From ANME-2 cluster archaeon (GTDB lineage Archaea; Halobacteriota; Methanosarcinia; Methanosarcinales; Methanogasteraceae), in assembly GCA_003601535.1 (NCBI GenBank), contig PIXW01000256.1:1-8289 (forward strand): 8,289 nucleotides of DNA, read 5' to 3'. The translations under genes and the position numbers were made by a program. The notes under the pieces were generated by a model. It had not been told where the DNA came from. It searched no databases and saw only the letters and a list, made by a program, of their open reading frames with translations. This document shows positions 1 through 6,154 of this stretch, piece after piece; position 1 is the first letter of the stretch, and the number at the start of each line of letters is the position of its first letter.

Positions 1-212
1 ATCAGTTCGGACAACTTTTTGAATCTGCCAAGACGGTAATCTTCTCTGCTCTCATGGATCTGTTTTAGAAGTTCGTTGTCAGAGAGCACTTCGATGGTTG
101 ATTTCATACTCTCATATTCATCGCTTGAGATGGTAACCCATCTTGCTCTATGTTCTCCCTGAAGTAGTTCGCTCATTGCTTTATTAAAAGGTGTTTGAAC
201 CATAAACATCAT
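1..212 (-). CDS. Partial RelB/YefM-like type II antitoxin (C-terminus off the window)
   Basis: An open frame with no stop runs from ATG codons at 212, 209 or 203 to the left edge, giving 70 visible residues. The segment after WVTISSDEYESMKSTIEVL, followed by LSDNELLKQIHESRED and a basic GRFKKLSEL stretch, matches the usual layout of Phd/YefM and RelB-type antitoxins: an EYESL-like helix, then a 'D.EL...I..S.ED...G' tail that wraps the toxin. Such proteins neutralise a cognate RelE/YoeB-type RNase and repress their own promoter. The best start is probably the ATG at 203, because an AGAAGTGAT stretch resembling the archaeal GGAGGTGAT Shine-Dalgarno lies a few bases upstream. The N-terminus is short and atypical for the Phd/YefM DNA-binding fold. 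A toxin gene would be expected just beyond the left edge, which cannot be seen. The start lies on the stop codon of the argD fragment. Family assignment is by motif recognition only. Confidence 0.62.
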   Translation of the reverse strand, partial: MMFMVQTPFNKAMSELLQGEHRARWVTISSDEYESMKSTIEVLSDNELLKQIHESREDYRLGRFKKLSEL

Positions 213-397
213 CACTTCTTGTGATTGTCAACGTGGGGGCGATGACCGCAGACATTGACAGCGATTCCTGCGAGGCAGTCGATGTACTCGTTTCCGTCCG
301 CGTCCCAGACCCGGGTGCCGCTGCTGCGGGTGAGGGTGATGGGCTGGCGCGTGTATGTGGGCTGGATGTATCTGGCTTCTTTGTCGATGAGGGTCAT
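212..397 (-). pseudogene. argD: Truncated acetylornithine aminotransferase N-terminus (argD remnant)
   Basis: The 61-residue frame carries the typical N-terminus of class III PLP-dependent acetylornithine/succinylornithine aminotransferases: the [18 protein letters not shown] segment, then [22 protein letters not shown], then a GH where the family has GHCHP. From that point it reads RPHVDNHKK and stops. Intact ArgD has roughly 380-400 residues. The PLP-binding lysine region and the whole catalytic domain are missing, so the product cannot be an active aminotransferase in arginine biosynthesis. I tested the other forward frame past the break ([12 protein letters not shown]...) and it does not restore ArgD similarity. 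This is therefore a truncation or recombination join rather than a single frameshift. The GC-rich fragment abuts the more AT-rich antitoxin sequence. The stop (TGA, 214-212) shares one base with the ATG at 212. It may still be transcribed from the TATA-like element upstream. Confidence 0.75.
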
Positions 398-425
398 GGT
401 TTTTATGAATATACTGATTATACTG

Positions 426-433
426 TTATAAAT
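426..433 (-). promoter_or_regulatory. Possible archaeal TATA box of the argD remnant
   Basis: On the minus strand the sequence ATTTATAA lies about 30 bases upstream of the ATG at 397. In archaea the TATA box is centred about 25-27 bases before the transcription start, so this would give a leaderless or very short-leader transcript. It may be the original argD promoter, now feeding the argD fragment and the antitoxin ORF. The surrounding stretch (405-433) is generally AT-rich, so chance is a real alternative. Confidence 0.35.
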
Positions 434-547
434 GCCCCTCAGGTGGTGGCTAACCCTTCATCAGGTTGGATTTTTACCAGCTGGATGGTATGAATCTTGC
501 CCGGTACACGCGTGAATTTCGTCCCGGGACCGTACACTACAGCGTAA

Positions 548-742
548 ATGATTACCATGTCCAAAATAAAAACTATACGATGTGAATGCGGTACACTCAC
601 AGTGCCAACGACCCTGAATCGATACGGCAGTACTGTAAAGGGATCACAGTGCCCTGTTTGCGGCAGAATCTATGTGGATGCAGAGGATTTTAACCGCGCG
701 CTCAAATCATGGATTGCAAAACAGTGCTGCCGGTCTCAATGA
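548..742 (+). CDS. Small zinc-ribbon protein of unknown function
   Basis: This 64-residue protein has a CxC at residues 12 and 14 (RCECG) and a CxxC at 35 and 38 (CPVCG), 20 residues apart. That is a plausible four-cysteine zinc ribbon. After the knuckle comes a short amphipathic tail (VDAEDFNRALKSW) with two more cysteines at the end (QCC). No signal peptide or membrane segment is visible. A second in-frame ATG at 557 (giving MSKIKTIRCECG) is an equally good or better start. Neither has a clear Shine-Dalgarno site, so translation may be leaderless. Stand-alone zinc ribbons of this size are common in archaea and often bind nucleic acid or protein partners, but nothing here identifies one. The stop codon overlaps the start of a 36-residue ORF. 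It is convergent with rpsK and separate from that operon. Confidence 0.6.
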   Translation: MITMSKIKTIRCECGTLTVPTTLNRYGSTVKGSQCPVCGRIYVDAEDFNRALKSWIAKQCCRSQ

Positions 743-818
743 ACACTTTGAAGGCTCTCATGCGCATGTTCTCCAGCACCCTTTCGCTTGAAGATGAGAT
801 CAGGATATACGGTTGCAT
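702..818 (-). CDS. Possible leaderless 38-residue antisense ORF
   Basis: An ATG at 818 opens a 38-residue frame (start MQPYILISSSSERVLENM, end TVLQSMI) that terminates with TGA at 704-702. A TATA-like box at 842-848 is placed so that transcription would begin almost exactly at this ATG, which fits a leaderless archaeal mRNA. No family is recognised, and the ORF overlaps the 3' end of the zinc-ribbon gene and the 36-residue ORF on the other strand. The spacing is the main argument for it. The transcript could equally be non-coding. Confidence 0.2.
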   Translation of the reverse strand: MQPYILISSSSERVLENMRMRAFKVFIETGSTVLQSMI

Positions 819-849
819 AGATGTAACTGACGATCGTAAGCTTTTATAA
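739..849 (+). CDS. Possible 36-residue ORF coupled to the zinc-ribbon gene
   Basis: An ATG at 739 overlaps the TGA of the zinc-ribbon gene in an ATGA arrangement, the classic geometry for translational coupling. The frame encodes 36 residues with a protein-like, acidic second half (LEDEIRIYGCIDVTDDRKLL) and ends with TAA at 847-849. I recognise no family. It could be a real microprotein, a C-terminal remnant of a longer gene, or chance. An antisense ORF with its own TATA-like box covers the same bases, and at most one of the two is likely to be real. Confidence 0.25.
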   Translation: MNTLKALMRMFSSTLSLEDEIRIYGCIDVTDDRKLL

Positions 850-850
850 T
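842..850 (-). promoter_or_regulatory. TATA-like box, possibly bidirectional
   Basis: The minus-strand sequence ATTATAAAA is a good match to an archaeal box A and sits about 26 bases before the ATG at 818. It lies downstream of rpsK, so it would start a separate transcript rather than extend the ribosomal operon. On the plus strand the same bases read TTTTATAAT, but no convincing gene start follows within about 80 bases on that strand. Confidence 0.35.
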
Positions 851-935
851 CCAAGCTCTCGGCTTTATCTCTGAAACCGTGGAGTATAGTACACCTCGCC
901 TATCACAGTCAGCGCTCATATTCTCGAAGGATTCG

Positions 936-1325
936 TCAGATCCTTCTGCCTCTGCGTCCGCCCTTTGCCATGGTGCCATCATGCGGCAGCGGTGTCACAT
1001 CCTCAATTCTTCCGATGCGCATGCCAGCTCTCGCGAAAGCACGCACAGCAGCCTGTGCGCCCGGTCCGGGACTTCGCTGTTTATTGCCGCCCGGCGCTCT
1101 GATCTTGATATGTACGCCTGTGAAACCCTTGTCTCTCAACTGTTCCACAATCTGAGAAACGATCTGCATTGCGGTATAGGGGGATCCTTCATCCCGTGCC
1201 ACCTTTGTAGCCATGCCACCCGATGACTTTGCAACTGTTTCCGCGCCTGTCAGATCGGTAACCGTGATGATCGTGTTATTGAAGGAGGAGTGGATATGCG
1301 CAACCGCCCATTTCTGCTCTGCCAT
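936..1325 (-). CDS. rpsK: 30S ribosomal protein S11 (archaeal uS11)
   Basis: This 129-residue protein is uS11, which lines the platform of the small subunit near the mRNA exit and E site. Diagnostic segments are [22 protein letters not shown] near the N-terminus, [20 protein letters not shown], then [30 protein letters not shown], and the basic tail [13 protein letters not shown]. Length and both ends match archaeal S11. The start is fixed by a GGGAGG site at 1339-1334 and by a 3-nt gap from the rpsD stop, showing operon coupling. In Euryarchaeota this gene is normally followed by rpoD (RNA polymerase subunit D). Here the downstream minus-strand sequence holds no recognisable rpoD, so S11 appears to be the last gene of the operon. 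Confidence 0.97.
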   Translation of the reverse strand: MAEQKWAVAHIHSSFNNTIITVTDLTGAETVAKSSGGMATKVARDEGSPYTAMQIVSQIVEQLRDKGFTGVHIKIRAPGGNKQRSPGPGAQAAVRAFARAGMRIGRIEDVTPLPHDGTMAKGGRRGRRI

Positions 1326-1328
1326 CTA

Positions 1329-1898
1329 TTATGCCTCCCTGTCCAGTATACTCTCCCCTGCCTTGACGCGAGTCGGTCGCTCAGGATGCGACTCCTGCAC
1401 AAGTGGGGAATTCTTATAATAATCGATCAGCATCTCTTCCTCTCTTGAAACGGTATAACCTGGTATGGTTATTTTGCGACCTGACACCATGATATGTCCG
1501 TGTGTGATGAACTGCCGCGCCTGCCGCATACTGTGTGCAAGCCCCTGCCTGTACACCTGAGTCTGAAGACGCCGTTCGAGAATATTTCCGATTTCAAGCA
1601 TCAGGATATCGTCCAGATTTGCGTCACTCTGCAGGACTCCAAAACGATGCAACCGTGCAATGATCTGGTCAGCCTCATTCTTCGCATGTCCGACAAGCTC
1701 TCCTTTCGCGGCGGATTCAGCGAGCAATCTGCGTGCAGCGCGCCGATACTTGCGGAGAATGTTTTCAGCAGTCCAGACTTCTCTTTTATTTCGCAGTCCG
1801 TATGTCTTGATCAGTTCGCTCTCGAATGCAAGCTTCTCGGTCTGCCACGGATGTCTTGGCGTGCTGTATGATTTATGATATTTACGTGGATGTCCCAT
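1329..1898 (-). CDS. rpsD: 30S ribosomal protein S4 (archaeal uS4)
   Basis: This 189-residue protein is uS4, an early-assembling 16S rRNA binder at the junction of the body domains. It opens with the archaeal/eukaryotic-type [18 protein letters not shown] segment, continues with [28 protein letters not shown], and has an S4 RNA-binding domain at roughly residues 108-165 ([20 protein letters not shown]...[17 protein letters not shown]). The C-terminal tail is charged and lacks structure clues. The start is well placed: an AGGTGAG site lies just upstream, 8 nt separate it from the rpsM stop, and the N-terminus matches the family. It is the middle gene of rpsM-rpsD-rpsK. Confidence 0.97.
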   Translation of the reverse strand: MGHPRKYHKSYSTPRHPWQTEKLAFESELIKTYGLRNKREVWTAENILRKYRRAARRLLAESAAKGELVGHAKNEADQIIARLHRFGVLQSDANLDDILMLEIGNILERRLQTQVYRQGLAHSMRQARQFITHGHIMVSGRKITIPGYTVSREEEMLIDYYKNSPLVQESHPERPTRVKAGESILDREA

Positions 1899-1906
1899 CG
1901 ACTCAC

Positions 1907-2374
1907 CTATTGCTTTACACGTTTTCTGCTGACGCCAACCGTGGCACCTGTTCTTCCTGTAGACCGGGTCCGCTGCCCGCGAACTCTGAGACCTCGCTCA
2001 TGCCGGATTCCTGTATAACTACGTGTCTTCTTCATGATATTGATATCCTCATCCACTGCTAAGACCAGATCCACCCCGATGATGTGTTTATCTTCCCCGG
2101 TTATGAGATCCCGCCTTCGATTTAGCATCCAGCTCGGAATTATATTGTTAAACTTCTCGATTGCCTGCTTGAGTTTTTCAATCTTCACATCCTCAAGTGA
2201 GCCTATGGTCGCGGTCGGATCCACTCTCGCACTATCTGCAAGAATCTTCGCTGTTCGTATACCGATACCTTTCAATCCGGTGAGCGCGTACTGCACTGAT
2301 TTGTGTCCATCCAGATCGGTATTTGCGATACGTACGAGATGTCTTATCTCTGGTGTCTCTTCGATATCTGTCAT
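1907..2374 (-). CDS. rpsM: 30S ribosomal protein S13 (archaeal uS13)
   Basis: This 155-residue protein is uS13, located in the head of the small subunit where it contacts the large subunit and P-site tRNA. The N-terminal part ([21 protein letters not shown], then [14 protein letters not shown]) contains the helix-hairpin-helix-like element. The C-terminal [20 protein letters not shown] segment (about residues 124-143) is the hallmark rRNA/tRNA-contacting motif. A longer frame reaches back to 2443, but the extra 23 residues have no family similarity. The ATG at 2374 has a GAGGA site 5 nt upstream and gives the normal archaeal N-terminus, so I chose it. It is the first gene of the ribosomal operon and divergent from pcn. 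Confidence 0.96.
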   Translation of the reverse strand: MTDIEETPEIRHLVRIANTDLDGHKSVQYALTGLKGIGIRTAKILADSARVDPTATIGSLEDVKIEKLKQAIEKFNNIIPSWMLNRRRDLITGEDKHIIGVDLVLAVDEDINIMKKTRSYTGIRHERGLRVRGQRTRSTGRTGATVGVSRKRVKQ

Positions 2375-2520
2375 ATTGTTCCTCTTTGAGCAATCGATGT
2401 AAATAAAGTATCTGGCGTTACACTTAATACTTGTCTCAAGCACCTATTGACTGACACATGTCTCACAAGGGTTAATAATACATGTAATACAATTTGGATA
2501 TATTATTGGAGGAAAATGAT
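2375..2520. promoter_or_regulatory. Divergent promoter region between rpsM and pcn
   Basis: This 146-nt intergenic region must hold the promoters for the ribosomal operon (minus) and the pcn operon (plus). For pcn the best box A is TTAATAATA at 2472-2480. It would place the transcript start near 2500 and leave a leader of about 20 nt with GGAGG at 2508-2512. For rpsM the candidates are GTATTAAG (2430-2423, minus) and CTTTATTTA (around 2409-2400, minus). The first leaves room for a leader with the GAGGA site. A 7-bp direct repeat TGTCTCA occurs at 2432-2438 and 2459-2465, between the two promoters. Confidence 0.6.
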
Positions 2521-3258
2521 ATGTTCAAGGCAATCATCAGCGCAGAAATACTACAGGATGCGATCAAAGCAATGTCAGCAGTCGTTGACGAGGCGCGATT
2601 CGAGATTGCGCCGGACGGGATTTCAGCCCGGGCGGTTGATCCTGCAAATGCAGCGATGGTCTCGCTCGAATTATCCAGAGATGCGTTTATGCTTCTGGAA
2701 GGAACAGAAGGTGAAATCGGCATCGATCTGGGGAGATTTGTCGAGATTCTTGGCATGGCAGACAAAAGCAGCGAGATCGAACTGGAACTGGATCCGGACA
2801 CACATAAACTCAATATCAGTATGGGCGGTTTTTCATACACCTTATCCCTCCTGGATCCATCAACGATGCGGAAGGCGCCGGTGGTGCCTGCGCTCGATCT
2901 TCCTGCTGAGGTCACGGTTTCAGGAGGCGTCTTCAAGCGTATGATCAAAGCGGCTGAGATGGTGAGCGACCACATGAGCGTGGGCGTGCACGATGGCGTA
3001 TTCTTTATGGAGGCAGTAGGAGATACCGATCATGTCAGGCTCGATCTCACCGGTTCGGATCTGATCAGTATCACTCCTGCTGAGGTCAGGTCGCTATATT
3101 CACTGGATTATCTCTCTGATATCAGCAAGGGGGTTGGCGGCGCAGGCGAGATTACCATCCATCTGGGACGTGATCTTCCAACAATTATCCAGTTTGAACT
3201 TGCTGGTGGTGAGTGCAAGGTCAAGTATGTTCTTGCACCGAGAATCGAATCGGATTGA
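2521..3258 (+). CDS. pcn: DNA polymerase sliding clamp (PCNA)
   Basis: This 245-residue protein is archaeal PCNA, the ring-shaped homotrimer that encircles DNA and tethers polymerase, FEN1, ligase and other PIP-box partners. The N-terminal domain starts with MFKAIISAEILQDAIKAMSAVVDEARFEI and includes GISARAVDPANAAMVSLEL. The interdomain connector lies around residues 117-130 (RKAPVVPALDLPAE). The second domain contains SLYSLDYLSDISKG, and the C-terminus KYVLAPRIESD is the typical partner-binding tail. A longer frame starts at 2494, but the ATG at 2521 has GGAGG at 2508-2512 with 8-nt spacing and matches the family N-terminus. It is the first gene of a plus-strand run whose next gene begins after 6 nt. 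Confidence 0.97.
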   Translation: MFKAIISAEILQDAIKAMSAVVDEARFEIAPDGISARAVDPANAAMVSLELSRDAFMLLEGTEGEIGIDLGRFVEILGMADKSSEIELELDPDTHKLNISMGGFSYTLSLLDPSTMRKAPVVPALDLPAEVTVSGGVFKRMIKAAEMVSDHMSVGVHDGVFFMEAVGDTDHVRLDLTGSDLISITPAEVRSLYSLDYLSDISKGVGGAGEITIHLGRDLPTIIQFELAGGECKVKYVLAPRIESD

Positions 3259-3264
3259 TCAATA

Positions 3265-4074
3265 ATGGCTACCATCAAAACATTAAACGAGAGCGAGATA
3301 CCGACATACACGGATGACGTTACCATCCATGTTTTGCAGGATGTCGAGCTGCATTCCCCAATCATGATCGAGGGACTGCCTGGCGTCGGGCATGTCGGTA
3401 AACTGGTTGCAGATCACCTGATCGATGTATTTCAAGCAACCAGGATCATTGATATCTATTCTTCTCATCTGCCCCCGCAGGCGATAGTAGTTGATGATTG
3501 TACTGTCAGGTTGGATCGGAATGAGATATATGCATGCAAATTAGAGAATGGAAACGATCTGCTGATTCTGGTGGGAGATCACCAGAGTATGACAAATGAG
3601 GGGCATTACATTCTCTGTAGCACGTTTCTCGATATCGCGGAACAATTCGGTGTCTCCAGAATCTATACGCTCGGCGGATATGCGACCGGTCAGCTGGAAG
3701 ACACAGGCACTGTTATCGGCGCTGTCAACAATCCTGAGATGATCGAGGAACTGTCAGGCTATGGCGTTGAATTTCAGGAGAACGAACCATGGGGCGGAAT
3801 AATCGGTATTTCAGGGCTGATGCTTCCGATGAGCATGGTAAGAAAGATCGATGCAGCATGTCTGATGGGTATCACCTCCGGATATATCGTTGATCCGAAG
3901 AGTGCACAGGCTGTGCTCGGGGTGCTCAGTCAGGCACTTGGTATCGAGGTGGATATGCAGGCGCTCGAGGAACATGCCGCAGAGATGGAGAAGGTCGTTG
4001 CAAAGCTACAGGAGATGCAGCAGATGTATGAGTCGATGAGCAGTGCCAATGAGGATCTGCGATATATAGGATGA
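3265..4074 (+). CDS. PAC2-family protein (proteasome assembly chaperone-like, COG2047/PbaB type)
   Basis: This 269-residue protein belongs to the PAC2/DUF75 family. Typical segments are PIMIEGLPGVGHVGKLVADHLI (residues 32-53), the ILVGDHQSMTNEGHY region (about 101-115), YTLGGYATGQ (134-143) and WGGIIGISGLML (176-187). Residues about 231-260 form a glutamate/methionine-rich predicted coiled coil. The protein ends DLRYIG. Archaeal relatives include PbaB, which acts in proteasome assembly or as a proteasome-binding chaperone; that role is by family, not shown here. The C-terminal LRYIG resembles, but does not exactly match, the HbYX proteasome-docking tail, because Tyr is third from the end instead of second. 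It starts 6 nt after pcn and its stop overlaps the next gene in an ATGA arrangement, so all three are probably one transcript. No catalytic residues are evident. Confidence 0.88.
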   Translation: MATIKTLNESEIPTYTDDVTIHVLQDVELHSPIMIEGLPGVGHVGKLVADHLIDVFQATRIIDIYSSHLPPQAIVVDDCTVRLDRNEIYACKLENGNDLLILVGDHQSMTNEGHYILCSTFLDIAEQFGVSRIYTLGGYATGQLEDTGTVIGAVNNPEMIEELSGYGVEFQENEPWGGIIGISGLMLPMSMVRKIDAACLMGITSGYIVDPKSAQAVLGVLSQALGIEVDMQALEEHAAEMEKVVAKLQEMQQMYESMSSANEDLRYIG

Positions 4075-6152
4075 TGCTTGAAAGATTCTTCAATCCGGGT
4101 TCGGTGGCGGTCATCGGAGCATCCCGTGAGAAGGGAAAGGTAGGGCGGGTAGTACTTGAGAATGTCAGAGAGCGGTTCAGAGGAGCGATCTATCCGGTAA
4201 ACCCTGGTGCCGATGAGATTGATGGGATGAGATGCTATCCTGATATCAGCAGCACTCCACCTGTTGATCTCGCTATAATCGTTGTGCCTGCCAAAATTGT
4301 GCCGGATGTGCTCGAGGAGTGTGGAACGAAAGGAATAACGAATGTGGTGATTATATCGGCTGGTTTCAGGGAGGCAGGAGCTGTAGAACTGGAGACCAGA
4401 TGCGTTGACATCATACGAAGATATGGTATGCGTGCACTTGGACCAAACAGTCTCGGGTTCATTGATACCCGTTCCAGTCTCAATGCCTCTTTTGCTTCCG
4501 GAATGGCGATTGAAGGGAACATCGGACTTGCATCACAGAGCGGGGCGCTATGCACAGCCATCCTCGACTGGTCAACGAGCAGGGGGATCGGGTTTTCAAC
4601 GTTCATCAGTCTCGGCAACAAGGCTGACATCAACGAGAACGATATTATAACGGCGCTGACAGCGGATGAAGGAACAAACGTGATATTATTATATTTAGAA
4701 GGTATTAAATATGGAAGGAAATTTATGGAGATCGCTGGAAGCGCTACATACCAAAAACCGATCATTGTTGTTAAGGCAGGCAGGACCAGGTCAGGTGCGA
4801 GAGCGGTGTCATCGCATACAGGAACACTCGCAGGTTCTGATGCCGCCTACGATGCCGCATTCAATCAATCCGGTGTGATCAGAGCGGAATCAGTCGAAGA
4901 GATGTTTGACTATGCGCTTGCTTTCTCGTATCAGAAGGTACCCTCAGGTAGTGGCGTTGCAATCATAACCAACGCAGGCGGACCTGGCGTACTCGCTGCT
5001 GATACCTGCGAATCGCTTGGCGTCACGATCACATCATTCGAACAGAGAACGATCGAGGCGCTCAGATCCTCGCTTCCTGCTGCAGCGAACATCTACAACC
5101 CTGTGGATGTGCTCGGTGATGCACGCCCTGATCGATACAAATCTGCCATTGAAGCGGTCATCAACGATGACAATGTCAGCGGGATCATCGTTCTTGCATC
5201 TCCACAGGCGATGACCGATATGAAACGTATCGCAGAGATCATCGTGGAAGTGAGCCATACCTCTGCATCGTCCAAGCCGATTCTCGTATCGCTGATGGGT
5301 GGAGAACTGACGCAGGAAGGCGGAAGGATACTCTCCATGAACCGGATCCCAAACTATGAGTTTCCGGAAAGAGCAGCAAGAGCGATGTGTATGATGATTA
5401 GATACGCCGGCATCGCTGCAAGAACGTGTGCCAATCCTCCTGATTTTGATGTTGACCGGCAATTCGTGAAGGATGTTCTAAATGAGGCAAAAGAACGCGG
5501 GGATCGAAGACCCGGAGTCGAATGTCTGTCCGCGCTGGAAAAATACGGAATTTCCGTAGCGGATTCGGCAATAGCCATCACCAGAGAGGAGGCAGTTGCT
5601 GCAGCAGACAGCATTGGATATCCTGTGGTCATGAAGATAATGTCGTCAGAGATATCGCATAAGACCGATGTTGGCGGGGTTAGAACCGGCATCAACGATG
5701 CAGACGAGGTTCGTATCGTTTACGACAGCATGATGCATCGAATACACAGGTATGTGCCGGATGCACGGATCAAAGGTGTACTCATCCAGAAGATGCTTGA
5801 AGGTGGCAGGGAGGTCATTCTCGGCATGAACAGGGATCCTCAGTTCGGACCTGTGCTCATGTTTGGGTTAGGCGGCATATCAGTGGAGGTACTGAAGGAT
5901 GTGGCATTCAGGATCGCCCCGATCACCGAGAAGGATGCGGATGATATGATAAAGGAGATCAGAGCATACCCGATGCTTCTTGGAATTCGAGGGGAAGAGC
6001 CATCAGATATCGGTGCGATAAAGGAAACACTACTTCGTTTTTCAAAGTTCTGTACCGATTTTCCGGAAATAACAGAGATCGATATCAATCCACTGCTCGT
6101 CTTCAAAAAAGGATGCGCTGCGGTCGATATAAGACTTACACTGGAGGAATAA
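4071..6152 (+). CDS. ADP-forming acetate/acyl-CoA ligase, fused alpha-beta subunits
   Basis: The 693-residue enzyme belongs to the NDP-forming acyl-CoA synthetase (ACD) superfamily, which converts acyl-CoA, ADP and phosphate to acid, CoA and ATP, or the reverse. The alpha part comes first: a CoA-binding Rossmann domain (FFNPGSVAVIGASREKGKVG, residues 6-25), then a succinyl-CoA-ligase-like domain with ASQSGAL (154-160) and the SSHTGTLAGSD loop. His249 in that loop is the expected phospho-histidine. A third flavodoxin-like domain follows (about 295-455). The beta part is an ATP-grasp domain from about residue 475 on, with VVMKIMSSEISHKTDVGGV. His530 matches the second, ATP-grasp histidine described for ACD1. 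EIDINPLLV is the usual C-terminal metal/nucleotide motif. Substrate cannot be read from sequence; acetate, an aryl acid or 4-hydroxybutyrate are possible. The ATG at 4071 overlaps the previous stop; the adjacent ATG at 4074 is equally possible. Confidence 0.93.
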   Translation: MMLERFFNPGSVAVIGASREKGKVGRVVLENVRERFRGAIYPVNPGADEIDGMRCYPDISSTPPVDLAIIVVPAKIVPDVLEECGTKGITNVVIISAGFREAGAVELETRCVDIIRRYGMRALGPNSLGFIDTRSSLNASFASGMAIEGNIGLASQSGALCTAILDWSTSRGIGFSTFISLGNKADINENDIITALTADEGTNVILLYLEGIKYGRKFMEIAGSATYQKPIIVVKAGRTRSGARAVSSHTGTLAGSDAAYDAAFNQSGVIRAESVEEMFDYALAFSYQKVPSGSGVAIITNAGGPGVLAADTCESLGVTITSFEQRTIEALRSSLPAAANIYNPVDVLGDARPDRYKSAIEAVINDDNVSGIIVLASPQAMTDMKRIAEIIVEVSHTSASSKPILVSLMGGELTQEGGRILSMNRIPNYEFPERAARAMCMMIRYAGIAARTCANPPDFDVDRQFVKDVLNEAKERGDRRPGVECLSALEKYGISVADSAIAITREEAVAAADSIGYPVVMKIMSSEISHKTDVGGVRTGINDADEVRIVYDSMMHRIHRYVPDARIKGVLIQKMLEGGREVILGMNRDPQFGPVLMFGLGGISVEVLKDVAFRIAPITEKDADDMIKEIRAYPMLLGIRGEEPSDIGAIKETLLRFSKFCTDFPEITEIDINPLLVFKKGCAAVDIRLTLEE
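6143..6147 (+). promoter_or_regulatory. Shine-Dalgarno site deciding the start of the DRTGG gene
   Basis: GGAGG lies inside the last codons of the ligase gene, 7 nt before the ATG at 6155. This supports that ATG over the upstream in-frame ATG at 6113, which has no such site. Confidence 0.75.
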
Positions 6153-6154
6153 AT

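Noticed and set aside
221..493. 90-residue plus-strand open frame across the argD remnant
   Set aside because: It is the reverse of the ArgD-like coding sequence in its first half, and its valine/aspartate/alanine-rich composition is typical of such shadows.
484..540. Possible tRNA or structured RNA around the repeated CCGGTACAC/CCGTACAC and CCCGGG motifs
   Set aside because: I could not build an acceptor stem plus T-arm with the conserved TTC loop and CCA-side geometry. Only short direct repeats are present.
739..860. C/D-box guide RNA suggested by GATGAG and ACTGA motifs
   Set aside because: The C-box consensus RUGAUGA is not met and no internal D'/C' pair is visible.
2375..2443. N-terminal extension of S13 from the ATG at 2443
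   Set aside because: The extra 23 residues have no family similarity, and the internal ATG at 2374 has a Shine-Dalgarno site and the conserved archaeal N-terminus.
4235..4765. 176-residue minus-strand open frame inside the acyl-CoA ligase gene
   Set aside because: It is antisense to a strongly conserved enzyme region, has a serine/isoleucine/proline-rich composition typical of reversed coding sequence, and shows no family motif.
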